Assembly: GCA_944377745.1 (NCBI GenBank)
Contig: CALWFV010000025.1
Coordinates: 1-48,227 of the forward strand
Source: an uncultured Mediterraneibacter sp.
Lineage (GTDB): Bacteria; Bacillota; Clostridia; Lachnospirales; Lachnospiraceae
Direction: 5' to 3'
DNA: 48,227 nucleotides
Shown here: one piece after another, positions 22,869 to 31,812 of the stretch
How positions within the stretch are numbered: the first letter of the stretch is position 1
Layout of the letters: the number at the start of each line of letters is the position of its first letter
Notes under the pieces: model-generated
The model's input: only the letters and a program-made list of their open reading frames with translations
Databases searched by the model: none
What the model was told of the DNA's origin: nothing
Program-made: the position numbers and the translations under genes

Positions 22869-24230
22869 ATGATAAAAATGGAAAATGAACTGACCCGCGG
22901 ACCTGTCATGAAGACCCTGCTTCGTTTTGCTGTCCCGATGATCCTGGGTGATCTTCTTCAGCAGTGCTACAATATCGCGGATACCCTGATCGTAGGGCGA
23001 TTCCTGGGCGCGGATGCGCTGGCGGCGGTAGGATCCGCCTTCTCCCTGATGACCTTCCTGACTTCCATTATCCTGGGGCTCGCCATGGGGAGCGGCACTG
23101 TCTTCTCCATCCGCTTCGGTCAGAAGGATGATCAGGGGCTGAAAGAAGGGATCCTTGCTTCTTTCACACTCCTTGGGATTGTGACAGTAGTGCTCAATAT
23201 CCTGATCTTCGCCGGAATCGACTGGATCATCTGGTTTCTCCGCACGCCCGGCGAACTGGTGGAACTGATGAAAGAATATCTGATCGTGATCTTTACAGGA
23301 CTGATCGGCATTTTCCTCTATAACTTCTTCGCCTCACTCCTTCGCTCCCTGGGGAATTCTGTGGTACCGCTGATCTTCCTCGCGGTCTCCGCCGTACTCA
23401 ACATCATCCTTGACCTCTGGTTTGTCGCCGGACTTGGACGGGGAGTTGCCGGCGCCGCTGAGGCAACGGTCATCTCCCAGTACGTATCCGGGATCGGCAT
23501 CACCATCTATAGCCGGATCCGGTTTCCCGGGCTGCTCCGGAAAGATAAAGATGTGCCGCTGCGATTCAGCCGGATCCGGGAGATCACAAGCTTTTCCGGA
23601 CTGACCTGCATGCAGCAGTCCATCATGAACCTGGGGATCCTTGCGGTACAGGGACTGGTCAACAGCTTCGGCACAACGATCATGGCTGCTTTCGCCGCCG
23701 CAGTAAAGATTGATGCTTTCGCCTATCTTCCCGTACAGGATTTCGGCAACGCGTTTTCCATCTTCATTGCCCAGAACTACGGTGCGGGAAAGAATGACCG
23801 GATCCGGAAAGGCATCCGCTGTGCCGTGGCTGCTTCTGTCCTGTTCAGCCTGGCTGTCTCTTTCCTTGTCTTTGTCTTCGCCGGTCCGCTGATGGGGCTG
23901 TTCATTGACTCCGGAGAGGCATCCGTCATCGCGGAAGGAACCCGTTATCTGCGCATTGAAGGCTCATTTTACGCCCTCATCGGGATCCTGTTCCTGCTCT
24001 ACGGCCTCTATCGTGCCATCGGCAATCCGGGAATGTCCGTCATTCTGACCGTCGTCTCTCTCGGCACCCGGGTCGCTCTGGCGTATGCACTCTCTGCGGT
24101 TCCCGCATTCGGTGTCGTCGGAATCTGGTGGTCCGTTCCCATCGGCTGGTTCCTTGCGGATGCCCTGGGAGCCGGATACTATTTTATCCTATACAGGAAG
24201 CGCTCTGTCTGCCCTTCCGGGACAGATTGA
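22869..24230 (+). CDS. MATE family efflux transporter
   Basis: Twelve-helix cation-coupled exporter of 453 residues. It has the MATE start LLRFAVPMILGDLLQQCYNIADTLIVGRFLGADALAAVG, repeated in the second half from LTCMQQSIMNLG, and the conserved QNYGAGKNDRIRKG. Typical substrates are drugs and cationic metabolites. The start may be 22869 or the second ATG at 22878; only a weak AGAAAG ribosome site is visible. Its 3' end overlaps the convergent GH18 gene by 47 bases. Confidence 0.92.
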   Translation: MIKMENELTRGPVMKTLLRFAVPMILGDLLQQCYNIADTLIVGRFLGADALAAVGSAFSLMTFLTSIILGLAMGSGTVFSIRFGQKDDQGLKEGILASFTLLGIVTVVLNILIFAGIDWIIWFLRTPGELVELMKEYLIVIFTGLIGIFLYNFFASLLRSLGNSVVPLIFLAVSAVLNIILDLWFVAGLGRGVAGAAEATVISQYVSGIGITIYSRIRFPGLLRKDKDVPLRFSRIREITSFSGLTCMQQSIMNLGILAVQGLVNSFGTTIMAAFAAAVKIDAFAYLPVQDFGNAFSIFIAQNYGAGKNDRIRKGIRCAVAASVLFSLAVSFLVFVFAGPLMGLFIDSGEASVIAEGTRYLRIEGSFYALIGILFLLYGLYRAIGNPGMSVILTVVSLGTRVALAYALSAVPAFGVVGIWWSVPIGWFLADALGAGYYFILYRKRSVCPSGTD

Positions 24231-25209
24231 ACCCCTTCGGGAATTCCTGCATTAGATTCCAGTACCTTACCCCTGACAGACCGAACTCCCTGGCCAGATT
24301 CCATTTTGCCGCGATACTCCGGGCATCCTCAAACCACACGATATGCTCCGCACCTCCTGTCAGATAGGTAAACCAGGGGCTCTGCGCGATTTCGGCATAT
24401 CGGACGACCGCTCCATTTTCTGCCGCTGTCTCCTCCGCCTCCCTGGTTCCCACTCTTCCTGCGCGGGTGATCCCGCGTTCGTACGGCAGTGCCCAGTCGT
24501 ACCCGTAGTTTGGTATCCCAAGGATCAGCTTTTCCGCCGGAATCTTTGTCACTGCATACTCCACCACCTGACGCACTTTATCAAGAGGAGCCACCGCCAT
24601 GGGCGGTCCATAGATATATCCCCACTCATATGTTTTCAGGAACACCTGGTCCGCATTTTCTCCCAGAAGTCCATAATCCGTCCCCTCCACATTCAGTCCC
24701 TTCTGCGAATCCGAAGTCTTAGGCGCCACAGCCACAGAAACGCTGCACCCCTTCTCACCCAGTCTTTCCCTCACCCTTCCCACAAACTCTGCATACCGCA
24801 CGCGGTCCGCAGGAAGAACATTTTCAAAGTCAATGTCCACCCCTTTGTACCCCTGTTCTTCTGTCAGAGCGGACAGCTGTGCGATGATCCGGTCCTGGAT
24901 CAGTCTGTTTTCCAGGATCACCCTGACAAGCTGATTGTGAAAGGCACCTTCTGAAAAGGGAGTCAGGACAAGAACCGGTCTCACGTGATTCTCCTCTGCC
25001 ATCCGGACTATCCACCGATCGTTTCCGGAAGGAAGGACCAGATTCCCCTCAAAGGTAAAGCCACAGGAAAAAACAAGCAGTTCTCCCAGCATGGCAATCG
25101 CCCTCTCCAGCAGAGAAGGCTCGATATATGAATATACGTAACCGCCTGCGGTCATTTCTCCCGCAGAACGGCTTTCCCTTTCTTCTGATCTATGATTCAA
25201 GATTGTCAC
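24184..25209 (-). CDS. GH18 glycoside hydrolase
   Basis: TIM-barrel hydrolase of about 341 residues, YaaH/SleL-like in the catalytic domain. The GH18 motif is GYKGVDIDFENV with D125, D127 and acid/base E129. Further family segments are VAVAPKT, VFLKTYEWGY, LILGIPNYGYDW and GVRYWNL. No signal peptide, LysM or anchor is visible, so as written it would be cytosolic. It is last in the c-di-GMP polysaccharide run, 45 bases after the membrane protein, so cleavage of the operon's own polymer is possible. The start is uncertain: GTG 25209 or TTG 25200 after GGGGG. Confidence 0.78.
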   Translation of the reverse strand: MTILNHRSEERESRSAGEMTAGGYVYSYIEPSLLERAIAMLGELLVFSCGFTFEGNLVLPSGNDRWIVRMAEENHVRPVLVLTPFSEGAFHNQLVRVILENRLIQDRIIAQLSALTEEQGYKGVDIDFENVLPADRVRYAEFVGRVRERLGEKGCSVSVAVAPKTSDSQKGLNVEGTDYGLLGENADQVFLKTYEWGYIYGPPMAVAPLDKVRQVVEYAVTKIPAEKLILGIPNYGYDWALPYERGITRAGRVGTREAEETAAENGAVVRYAEIAQSPWFTYLTGGAEHIVWFEDARSIAAKWNLAREFGLSGVRYWNLMQEFPKGFNLSRKGRQSASCIG

Positions 25210-25254
25210 CCCCGTGCAGAAAGCATATGCTCTCCGGGAGGAATTTATGACTTT

Positions 25255-27045
25255 TTATCTCTGAACGCGGACAGGATACTCAGCCGCCTCCGGGTCGAGG
25301 ATGATCACCCGGTCATATTTCCCATCCGTCTCCTCAAGCAGCTCCCCGTCCGTTCCATCTGTCACATCCACATCCTTCGCCCAGAGAAAATACCGGCACA
25401 CATAGCGGACCTCTCCGTCCGAAACCTGACCTTCCCGGTCCGAAGCGACAACGAGATAGCTTTTCTCATCCATCTCTGTTCCTTCATACCAGTGGTCTCC
25501 CACGATTCTCTCCACCCTGCCGGGAAGGGTGTTCGCGTAATCCTGCTGAATGCTCCTCAATCCGTTGACCTCTGAATAAAGAAAATTCACTGCCACCAGG
25601 AAAGTTCCCAGAACCCCGTACTGATATCTCCGTTTCGCCGCAGGAGAAGAGTATGCCCGGTACGGTCCTCTCTCGTCGATGCTCACGGCAAAGGATCTTT
25701 CCATATCCGTCACTGTCACCATGAGCAGCATCCCGGCCCCCAGCACCATGATGCTGCAGGCATACCGCTCAAATCCTGCCAGGCGCAGCGCCTCCTCCGC
25801 GGGCATGGTATAGAGGTACATATACAGCATTCCCACATGATAGAGAAGGGCCACTATGTCCGCTATGACAAGTGCCTTCCCCAGATTCCACCGGCGTTTC
25901 ATCTTGAACCGGGCAAAGAGGACCGCGGCCAGTGACAGCACATTGCAGAGGAGAAAGACCTGAACGGCACGCTCTCCGGGATCCAGCGCCATCCGGATAA
26001 AATCCCTGATCACGGTGTCGTACAGCACTTCGCCCACCGGAGCACCTTCGCTTCCTCCGTCTCCAATCTCGAATTTTCCCGTAAATCCAGCCAGATCCGT
26101 CTCCAGATGATACCGCCATGCCAGGAACGGAAGAGCCATACCGATGACCAGGAACACTGCGTGCAGGAGCCACCGGATCATCTTTTCTGATATAGTCTTC
26201 TCCTGTCTGAAAATCTTCCAGAGAGCATATACTCCGGCAATCCCAGCAAAGAACAGACCTGTGCTCTTCACGATCCCGGTATAACCGAGAAGAAGGATCT
26301 GCAGGATGCACAGCTTTCCCTTTTCCTCCCCGCAACGATAACTGACCGCAAAGGACGCCATGGACAGAAGGGGCAGGAGAAAATCGACCAGAAGGCTGTT
26401 GATCCGGATCGTCAGGTTCAGATAGGACAGAACCGCACATCCCATTCCCAGAAAGGAATAGAGAAGGAAACGGCGCTTCTCCCTGACAATGCCGAAGACA
26501 GAAAAGAAACAGGCAAAGATCAGGCTGTTCTGGGCAAGCAGCATGACTCCCTGGGAATGTCCGGCATATCTGCATATATAGTAGATAAAAAGGCTGCTCC
26601 CCGGCGGATAGTCCCGAAAATGGATCAGTTCTGTGTCCGCACCCGGAAGCTGATCTGCGGAAAGCAGATATTTCACGATCAGGGCCCAGTGGGAGAAATT
26701 GTCATAATGGACGAATTTCAGGCTCAGTGTCAGCCGGGCAAACACAACGATCCCTGCGGCGAAACAGACTCCGAAAAGACTCAGTCCCGGAAGATAGATC
26801 TTTTTCCGGCATAGTAAAACGAGAAAAGATACCGCTCCCGCAAGTCCTCCCAGCAACAGAAGGCCGGCCGTCTGCTTCAGGACTCCCGCAAGCGCGCCCC
26901 AGAACAGTACAAGCCCCATTCCTGTCATGGAGACAATGGGCGCAAACCATATCTTCACTTTGCCGAACCGGAAGACCACGAAAAAGTATCCCCACATGGA
27001 CAGGCAGAGCGCCGCAGTTCCCAGTATTTTTCCTGTCAGTTCCAT
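25255..27045 (-). CDS. Polytopic membrane protein, GT-C-like (polysaccharide operon)
   Basis: Protein of 596 residues with about twelve helices, then a soluble C-terminal tail of about 85 residues (510-596). An early outside loop contains HYDNFSHWALIVKYLL (about 114-129) and FRDYPPGSSLFIYY (about 143-156), resembling the acidic and Pro-rich loops of lipid-linked-sugar GT-C glycosyltransferases. No exact family was recognised. AAGGAG lies 12 bases before the ATG, just after the PilZ glycosyltransferase stop. A role in modifying, polymerising or exporting the polymer is inferred from context. Confidence 0.65.
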   Translation of the reverse strand: MELTGKILGTAALCLSMWGYFFVVFRFGKVKIWFAPIVSMTGMGLVLFWGALAGVLKQTAGLLLLGGLAGAVSFLVLLCRKKIYLPGLSLFGVCFAAGIVVFARLTLSLKFVHYDNFSHWALIVKYLLSADQLPGADTELIHFRDYPPGSSLFIYYICRYAGHSQGVMLLAQNSLIFACFFSVFGIVREKRRFLLYSFLGMGCAVLSYLNLTIRINSLLVDFLLPLLSMASFAVSYRCGEEKGKLCILQILLLGYTGIVKSTGLFFAGIAGVYALWKIFRQEKTISEKMIRWLLHAVFLVIGMALPFLAWRYHLETDLAGFTGKFEIGDGGSEGAPVGEVLYDTVIRDFIRMALDPGERAVQVFLLCNVLSLAAVLFARFKMKRRWNLGKALVIADIVALLYHVGMLYMYLYTMPAEEALRLAGFERYACSIMVLGAGMLLMVTVTDMERSFAVSIDERGPYRAYSSPAAKRRYQYGVLGTFLVAVNFLYSEVNGLRSIQQDYANTLPGRVERIVGDHWYEGTEMDEKSYLVVASDREGQVSDGEVRYVCRYFLWAKDVDVTDGTDGELLEETDGKYDRVIILDPEAAEYPVRVQR

Positions 27046-27063
27046 TCGTTTCCCTGTCTCCTT

Positions 27064-28956
27064 TCACATTTCTCTTCTTTTTCCCCAGCGCAGCTCAATG
27101 TTCCGGCGCAGCTCATCATATATGGTCATCCACGGATCGATCTCCCTGGGCAGTGAATGTTCCCTGTCGTGAATGATCTGAAGCCAGTTTCGTCTGTCCT
27201 CTTCCGTCTCCGGAGTGACCACTGCCGCACTGTGTTCTTCTCCGCTGTACACACACTCTGCCTTCAGGGAGGCCCGATAATACCGGGTGGTGACAAGCAC
27301 CCGGAACCGGTCGCCTTTCGACAGCGAGACCGGTTCCGGGAACCTGAGGGCGATTCCCGCCTCGGAAACGTCAACCGTCTTTCCGCTGTGCCGTTCTCCC
27401 CGGAACCAGACTTCCGCCTCTTCTTCCGCACCGATCCGGTCCGAGATCCTCCTGGACTCCCTGCCGAGCATAAAAAACACCGCATATAAAAGTCCTGTCA
27501 GATTATAGCTCAGCCAGAACAGGATCACGCTGCTGTACACAAGAGCCATCCCGTATTTTCCCCGTGCAAAATGTAAAATCGCCGCCACTGTCAGCAGGAT
27601 CAGCACTCCGTGGGGGATCAGATACCGCGAGGAAGCGGTCCTCACCTTCCGTTTCTTTTTATCCGTAACCCTGAATTTTTTCCGGTGTATACCTATGGAT
27701 TCCAGAAAAACCGGGACGATCAGATAAGGCGCCAGGATCGTATCGATGATCTGGCTCCACCGCACATTTCGGATATTTGTGCTGAGATATTCCATAGATA
27801 CCCGATAGATCAGGTGGGAGGGCAGCCAGAACAGAAGGAGTTCCCAGAATCCGCATTCTACCAGCCGGAATCCGAACAGAGCAAAGAGGATCGGAGCAAG
27901 GATAAAGATCATCCTGCACAGGAAGGACCACCAGTACAGGTAGGCGTTCAGGTAGGACAGCCTGGCCGCCGGGGACAGTTCTCTTGAAAACACCGCCCCT
28001 GTATTCTGGATGCTCTGGATCACGCCTCTCGCCCATCGGACTCTCTGCCCGATCATGCTCTCTACCGTGGTCGTGGACAGGCCCGCGGCAAGCACCTCTG
28101 ACGATGCATAGGTGATATACCCAGCTTTCTGAAGCCGGAGACTGGTCTCGAAATCTTCCGTCACCGTATCGTATGGAAATCCGCCGATCTCCTCCAGCGC
28201 CGCGCGAAGGATCACCGTATTGCTTCCCGTGTACGCCGCAGCGTTGGCTGCGTTTCTCAGGACATTGACCTCCCGGGAAAAGAAATCCTGCTCATTGGGG
28301 ATGCCCTTTTCCGAGAACAGATTAAACTGGAACAGATCCTGATTATAGAAGCTCTGAGGGGTCTGGACCAGTCCCATACGGATATCCCGTGTCAGGAAGT
28401 ACGGCACCGTCTTTATCAGGAACTCTCTCCTGGGTATCATGTCCGCGTCAAATGTGGCGATCAGAGGAGAGGCCGTATGTGCAAGGGCATTGTTGTAATT
28501 TCCGGACTTGGCATGCCGGTTTTCGGAAAGTCCCAGATACCCGACTCCCAGATGTCCTGCCAGCTCCCGGATCTCTTTCCGGTCTCCGTCGTCGCAGACA
28601 TAGATGTGTACTTTTTCTTTGTCCGGATACTCCAGAAAGGTACAGGCGTTGATGGTCTTATACAGAAGTTCAGCGGACTCATTGTGTGTAGCGATGAACA
28701 CATCCACATCCGGAAATCTCTCCGGAGGAACATCCGGGAGAGGGATCTCGTGAGCGGAGCTTTTCATCCTGCCGATCATCAGTTCCGCCATTCCCAGAGT
28801 GGTCACTGTCTCCGCCAGGACCAGAGCGATCCCCGCTGCCGCCTGAAGGATCCCCTCCGACCAGGGGATCGTAAAAAAGATCCTCCAGATCAGGTAAACC
28901 GAGGAAGAAAGGATAGATGCCGTAAACCAGCGGTTCCTCTTTCTCTCATCCCCCAT
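27064..28956 (-). CDS. BcsA-like processive glycosyltransferase with C-terminal PilZ domain
   Basis: Membrane GT2 synthase of 631 residues. Two N-terminal helices (about 12-55) precede a catalytic domain with DDG (122-124), DAD (170-172), TED (266-268) and QRVRW (304-308), the full set for a processive polysaccharide synthase. Helices follow at about 345-490. The C-terminal PilZ domain has RRISDR (502-507) and DVSEAG (529-534), matching RxxxR and (D/N)xSxxG, so binding of c-di-GMP is expected. ATG 28956 overlaps the previous gene by 11 bases; the longer TTG start lacks a ribosome site. No BcsB-like partner is present, and the polymer is unknown. Confidence 0.88.
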   Translation of the reverse strand: MGDERKRNRWFTASILSSSVYLIWRIFFTIPWSEGILQAAAGIALVLAETVTTLGMAELMIGRMKSSAHEIPLPDVPPERFPDVDVFIATHNESAELLYKTINACTFLEYPDKEKVHIYVCDDGDRKEIRELAGHLGVGYLGLSENRHAKSGNYNNALAHTASPLIATFDADMIPRREFLIKTVPYFLTRDIRMGLVQTPQSFYNQDLFQFNLFSEKGIPNEQDFFSREVNVLRNAANAAAYTGSNTVILRAALEEIGGFPYDTVTEDFETSLRLQKAGYITYASSEVLAAGLSTTTVESMIGQRVRWARGVIQSIQNTGAVFSRELSPAARLSYLNAYLYWWSFLCRMIFILAPILFALFGFRLVECGFWELLLFWLPSHLIYRVSMEYLSTNIRNVRWSQIIDTILAPYLIVPVFLESIGIHRKKFRVTDKKKRKVRTASSRYLIPHGVLILLTVAAILHFARGKYGMALVYSSVILFWLSYNLTGLLYAVFFMLGRESRRISDRIGAEEEAEVWFRGERHSGKTVDVSEAGIALRFPEPVSLSKGDRFRVLVTTRYYRASLKAECVYSGEEHSAAVVTPETEEDRRNWLQIIHDREHSLPREIDPWMTIYDELRRNIELRWGKRREM

Positions 28957-30079
28957 GCCGTCCGCCTGCCTTTCTCTGCCCGGGAAAGACCCGGCTTCTC
29001 TGGAGGCGCCAGGATACAATAAAAAGCACGGTATCGCAGAAGATCTTTGCCGCGGTCGGATCTGCCCGAAACAGCGCCGAGACCGCGGACACTGACACCG
29101 CAGACGCCGCCGTAATGCCGATACAGAGGATCAGATATCGTCGAATACTGATCCACCCTTTTCCCCTGCCGAAAACCCAGTATCTGTTCAGCGTAAAGTT
29201 CACGGACGCGGAGAGGATACGCGCTCCTGCAGTGGCCGCCGCAATATGCCAGAATCGTTCCTGCTGTCCGGTCACTCCTGTCGTCTTTTCGATGAGCCAG
29301 AACAGGAAAAGATCAAGGAGGGCGCACAGCAGAGAGGACAGGCCAAATCGCAGCGGTTCCCGGAAGAGAGCCCCGAGAACGGCAGCGCTGTCCCTGACCG
29401 GATGAAAATGAGTACCTTCATTTTTGTCAATATAGACCGTGTCGATCTTCTCCACTCTGACGGGGATCCCCCGGGACACACATGTGAGAAGGACGTTGAT
29501 CTCATACTCGAACCGCTCTCCGGGAATCTCCAGCATCAGATCCAGGAGACTGTCATCAAATGCCCTCAGTCCTGTCTGGGTATCGCTTAAATATCTCCCG
29601 CTGATCAGTTGGAACACCGCGGATGATACCCGGTTTCCCAGCCGGGATTTCCACGGGACACCGCTTTCCGAAAAATTCCTTCCGCCCAGGATCAGCGTAC
29701 CCGGGCAGCATCTTGCGCGTTCCAGCACCGTCGATCCGTTCTCGGCCGAGTGCTGCCCGTCACTGTCAAGACACAGGATGACAGCAACAGGTTTTCTTGT
29801 CTCTGAAATCCCGCCAGCCGCTTCCATTTCCGCTTCGATGCAATGCCGCACATATGCAAATCCGGTCTTCAGTGCCCTGCCCTTTCCCAGGTTTGCTCCG
29901 TGATGCAGCACAGTACATCCGCCTGTTTCACCGACCCGGTCAAATATCTCCCGATAATCTGTCCCTGACCCGTCGTCAACGACCACGATCTGTGCCGGTA
30001 TCTTTTTTCGAAGTTTCTCTACTCTCTTATCAAACTCCTGATCCGGCTCCAGAGTCGGGATAATGATATAGTTTTTCAT
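28946..30079 (-). CDS. GT2 glycosyltransferase fused to GtrA-like membrane domain
   Basis: Protein of 377 residues. The N-terminal half is a DPM1/GtrB-type transferase with VVVDDGSG (D35, D36), GANLGKGRALKTGF and a metal-binding LCLDSDGQH. The C-terminal half (about 245-370) has four helices with SVNFTLNRYWVFG, the GtrA signature. Such pairs make and flip polyprenyl-phosphate sugars; here both are in one chain. The ATGA overlap with the GGDEF gene and the overlap with the PilZ synthase show tight coupling. It probably supplies lipid-linked sugar to the pathway. Confidence 0.86.
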   Translation of the reverse strand: MKNYIIIPTLEPDQEFDKRVEKLRKKIPAQIVVVDDGSGTDYREIFDRVGETGGCTVLHHGANLGKGRALKTGFAYVRHCIEAEMEAAGGISETRKPVAVILCLDSDGQHSAENGSTVLERARCCPGTLILGGRNFSESGVPWKSRLGNRVSSAVFQLISGRYLSDTQTGLRAFDDSLLDLMLEIPGERFEYEINVLLTCVSRGIPVRVEKIDTVYIDKNEGTHFHPVRDSAAVLGALFREPLRFGLSSLLCALLDLFLFWLIEKTTGVTGQQERFWHIAAATAGARILSASVNFTLNRYWVFGRGKGWISIRRYLILCIGITAASAVSVSAVSALFRADPTAAKIFCDTVLFIVSWRLQRSRVFPGQRKAGGRHGG

Positions 30080-31812
30080 CTTTTATCACTCTCCCCTGTT
30101 CCGTCTGCCTTTTCTTCCTTCAATATCCTGCTTCTGGGGCAGTCTTCCCGGCATCCGATGCATTCTCTCCTCATGCAGTCGATCTTCCTGTCATTGATAT
30201 AAAACCGGTCCTTTCCAAGATATTTTGAAATATACAGCGCCGTATCCGCGCACCGGTACAGCTTTTCATAATCCCGTATCGTCCCGTCCACAAAAACAGC
30301 GCCGATGCTGGCGGAAACTCTGTACTTCTCATAATCCGTTTTCAGAACGGACCGGATCTCCCCGAGGAGCGAGGAAAACTTCTCCTCCAGTTTCCCTGCG
30401 GAGACCGGATTGGGGATCAGGACTATGAACTCGTCTCCGCCCAGCCGTCCGATCACATCATCCCTTCGAAAAGCTGAGGAAAGACATTCTCCAAACTCTC
30501 TTAAGACCCTGTCTCCCTCCGGGTGCCCTTCCGAGTCATTGATCCTCTTGAAGTTGTCCAGGTCAAACAGGATCAGGACACCTTCCGGATGCTCTCTCTT
30601 TAAAAATTCCTCTGCACGGCGGTCGAACCCGTTTCTGTTATACAGACCTGTGAGACGGTCAAACTCGGCCTCCGTCCTTGCAGCAGACAACTGTCCTTCC
30701 ATCCGGTATATCCCCCGGGATTTTTCTACATATTCCTGCTCCAGCTTAAAGATCATATCCGCCAGAGGGCGGAGTTCCGGTATCTCGCTGGCCTCCGCTT
30801 CCGGATCCCGCTCTCCCCGCAGGATACCGTAGATTCCGTCTCTGATCTGCTCGAAATGCTGGAAAAAATATTTCTTCAGATAGAAACGGACCAGCAGGAT
30901 CGTCAGGACACTGATCGCGCCGATCGCCGCCATACCGATCCAGAATGTGAGCAGAACGTTGGAGACCACCCGTTCCAGCCCGGAAAACGCTACAAGATAC
31001 ATGCCGTCCAGTTCCCGTATCACGGCATTCTGATACGCGCCGTTTGTATCGAGAAGGACGGGCATCTCCTTCGGCAGTCCCTCCAGATAATCCAGAAGCT
31101 GCTCCCCCTCTTCCACGTCTCTGAAACCGATTTCCTGCCGGTTGTTCTCCGTGATCCCGAATATCGTCCCGCTCACCTTTCCCACAGCAAAAATGCTGGT
31201 TTCGTATTCTGTCGTCGCCTGTCTCAAAATAGAGCTGACCATCTCTTTCCCGCTTATCAGATCCGCACGGACCGGATCAGCGTCGATCCGTACCGCCGCA
31301 AAGCTGTCAGAATCTGAACCGTAAACCACATAAAAGTACTTCGGACGTTCCCGGAATTCCGGGTCATCTATACGTACCGCACAGGTCGTCTGATCCGTCC
31401 CCGACGGCTCGCGGATCTCTGTCATCACGCCTTTCTCTTCCCGGGTATCCAGCAGTTCCTCATTCGTACTTACAAAAATCTTTCCCGAAGGATCAATAAG
31501 GGAAATGTCTCCTGTCCCCATGAGTCCCTTCAAGACCTCCAGTCCCGCAGTCCCGGTCAGTGTCGCATCATGAGAGAGGATATATTCCACTGTCTGTGCC
31601 TGGTTCGCATACTCTTCTGACAGACTGCCCAGCATTTCTTCGTATTTTTCATAAGTATGCTCCAGATTTCCTTCTACGCTGATCAGAAGCTGAGACAGAT
31701 ACCTTCCGTTCTCCGCCCTCCCTCTGGCATAAAGGGTAACTCCGTAGATACCGACAAACAGAAGAGCAGAGATCAGAAAGGTGACTGCCAGCTTCCGGTA
31801 CAGCCGGTTCAT
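30076..31812 (-). CDS. Membrane diguanylate cyclase (GGDEF) with extracytoplasmic sensor
   Basis: Protein of 578 residues. Helix 1 (8-28), a sensor domain of about 255 residues outside the membrane (Cache-like layout), helix 2 (286-310), a HAMP-like linker and coiled coil (315-380), then a GGDEF domain with DRLTGLYNRNGF, LILFDLDNFKRIND and GGDEF at 458-462. The inhibitory I-site RxxD is present (R449-D452), so product feedback is expected. The tail has four cysteines, C546, C551, C554 and C558, spaced as a possible metal or Fe-S site. It makes c-di-GMP for the PilZ synthase encoded downstream. Confidence 0.92.
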   Translation of the reverse strand: MNRLYRKLAVTFLISALLFVGIYGVTLYARGRAENGRYLSQLLISVEGNLEHTYEKYEEMLGSLSEEYANQAQTVEYILSHDATLTGTAGLEVLKGLMGTGDISLIDPSGKIFVSTNEELLDTREEKGVMTEIREPSGTDQTTCAVRIDDPEFRERPKYFYVVYGSDSDSFAAVRIDADPVRADLISGKEMVSSILRQATTEYETSIFAVGKVSGTIFGITENNRQEIGFRDVEEGEQLLDYLEGLPKEMPVLLDTNGAYQNAVIRELDGMYLVAFSGLERVVSNVLLTFWIGMAAIGAISVLTILLVRFYLKKYFFQHFEQIRDGIYGILRGERDPEAEASEIPELRPLADMIFKLEQEYVEKSRGIYRMEGQLSAARTEAEFDRLTGLYNRNGFDRRAEEFLKREHPEGVLILFDLDNFKRINDSEGHPEGDRVLREFGECLSSAFRRDDVIGRLGGDEFIVLIPNPVSAGKLEEKFSSLLGEIRSVLKTDYEKYRVSASIGAVFVDGTIRDYEKLYRCADTALYISKYLGKDRFYINDRKIDCMRRECIGCREDCPRSRILKEEKADGTGESDKR

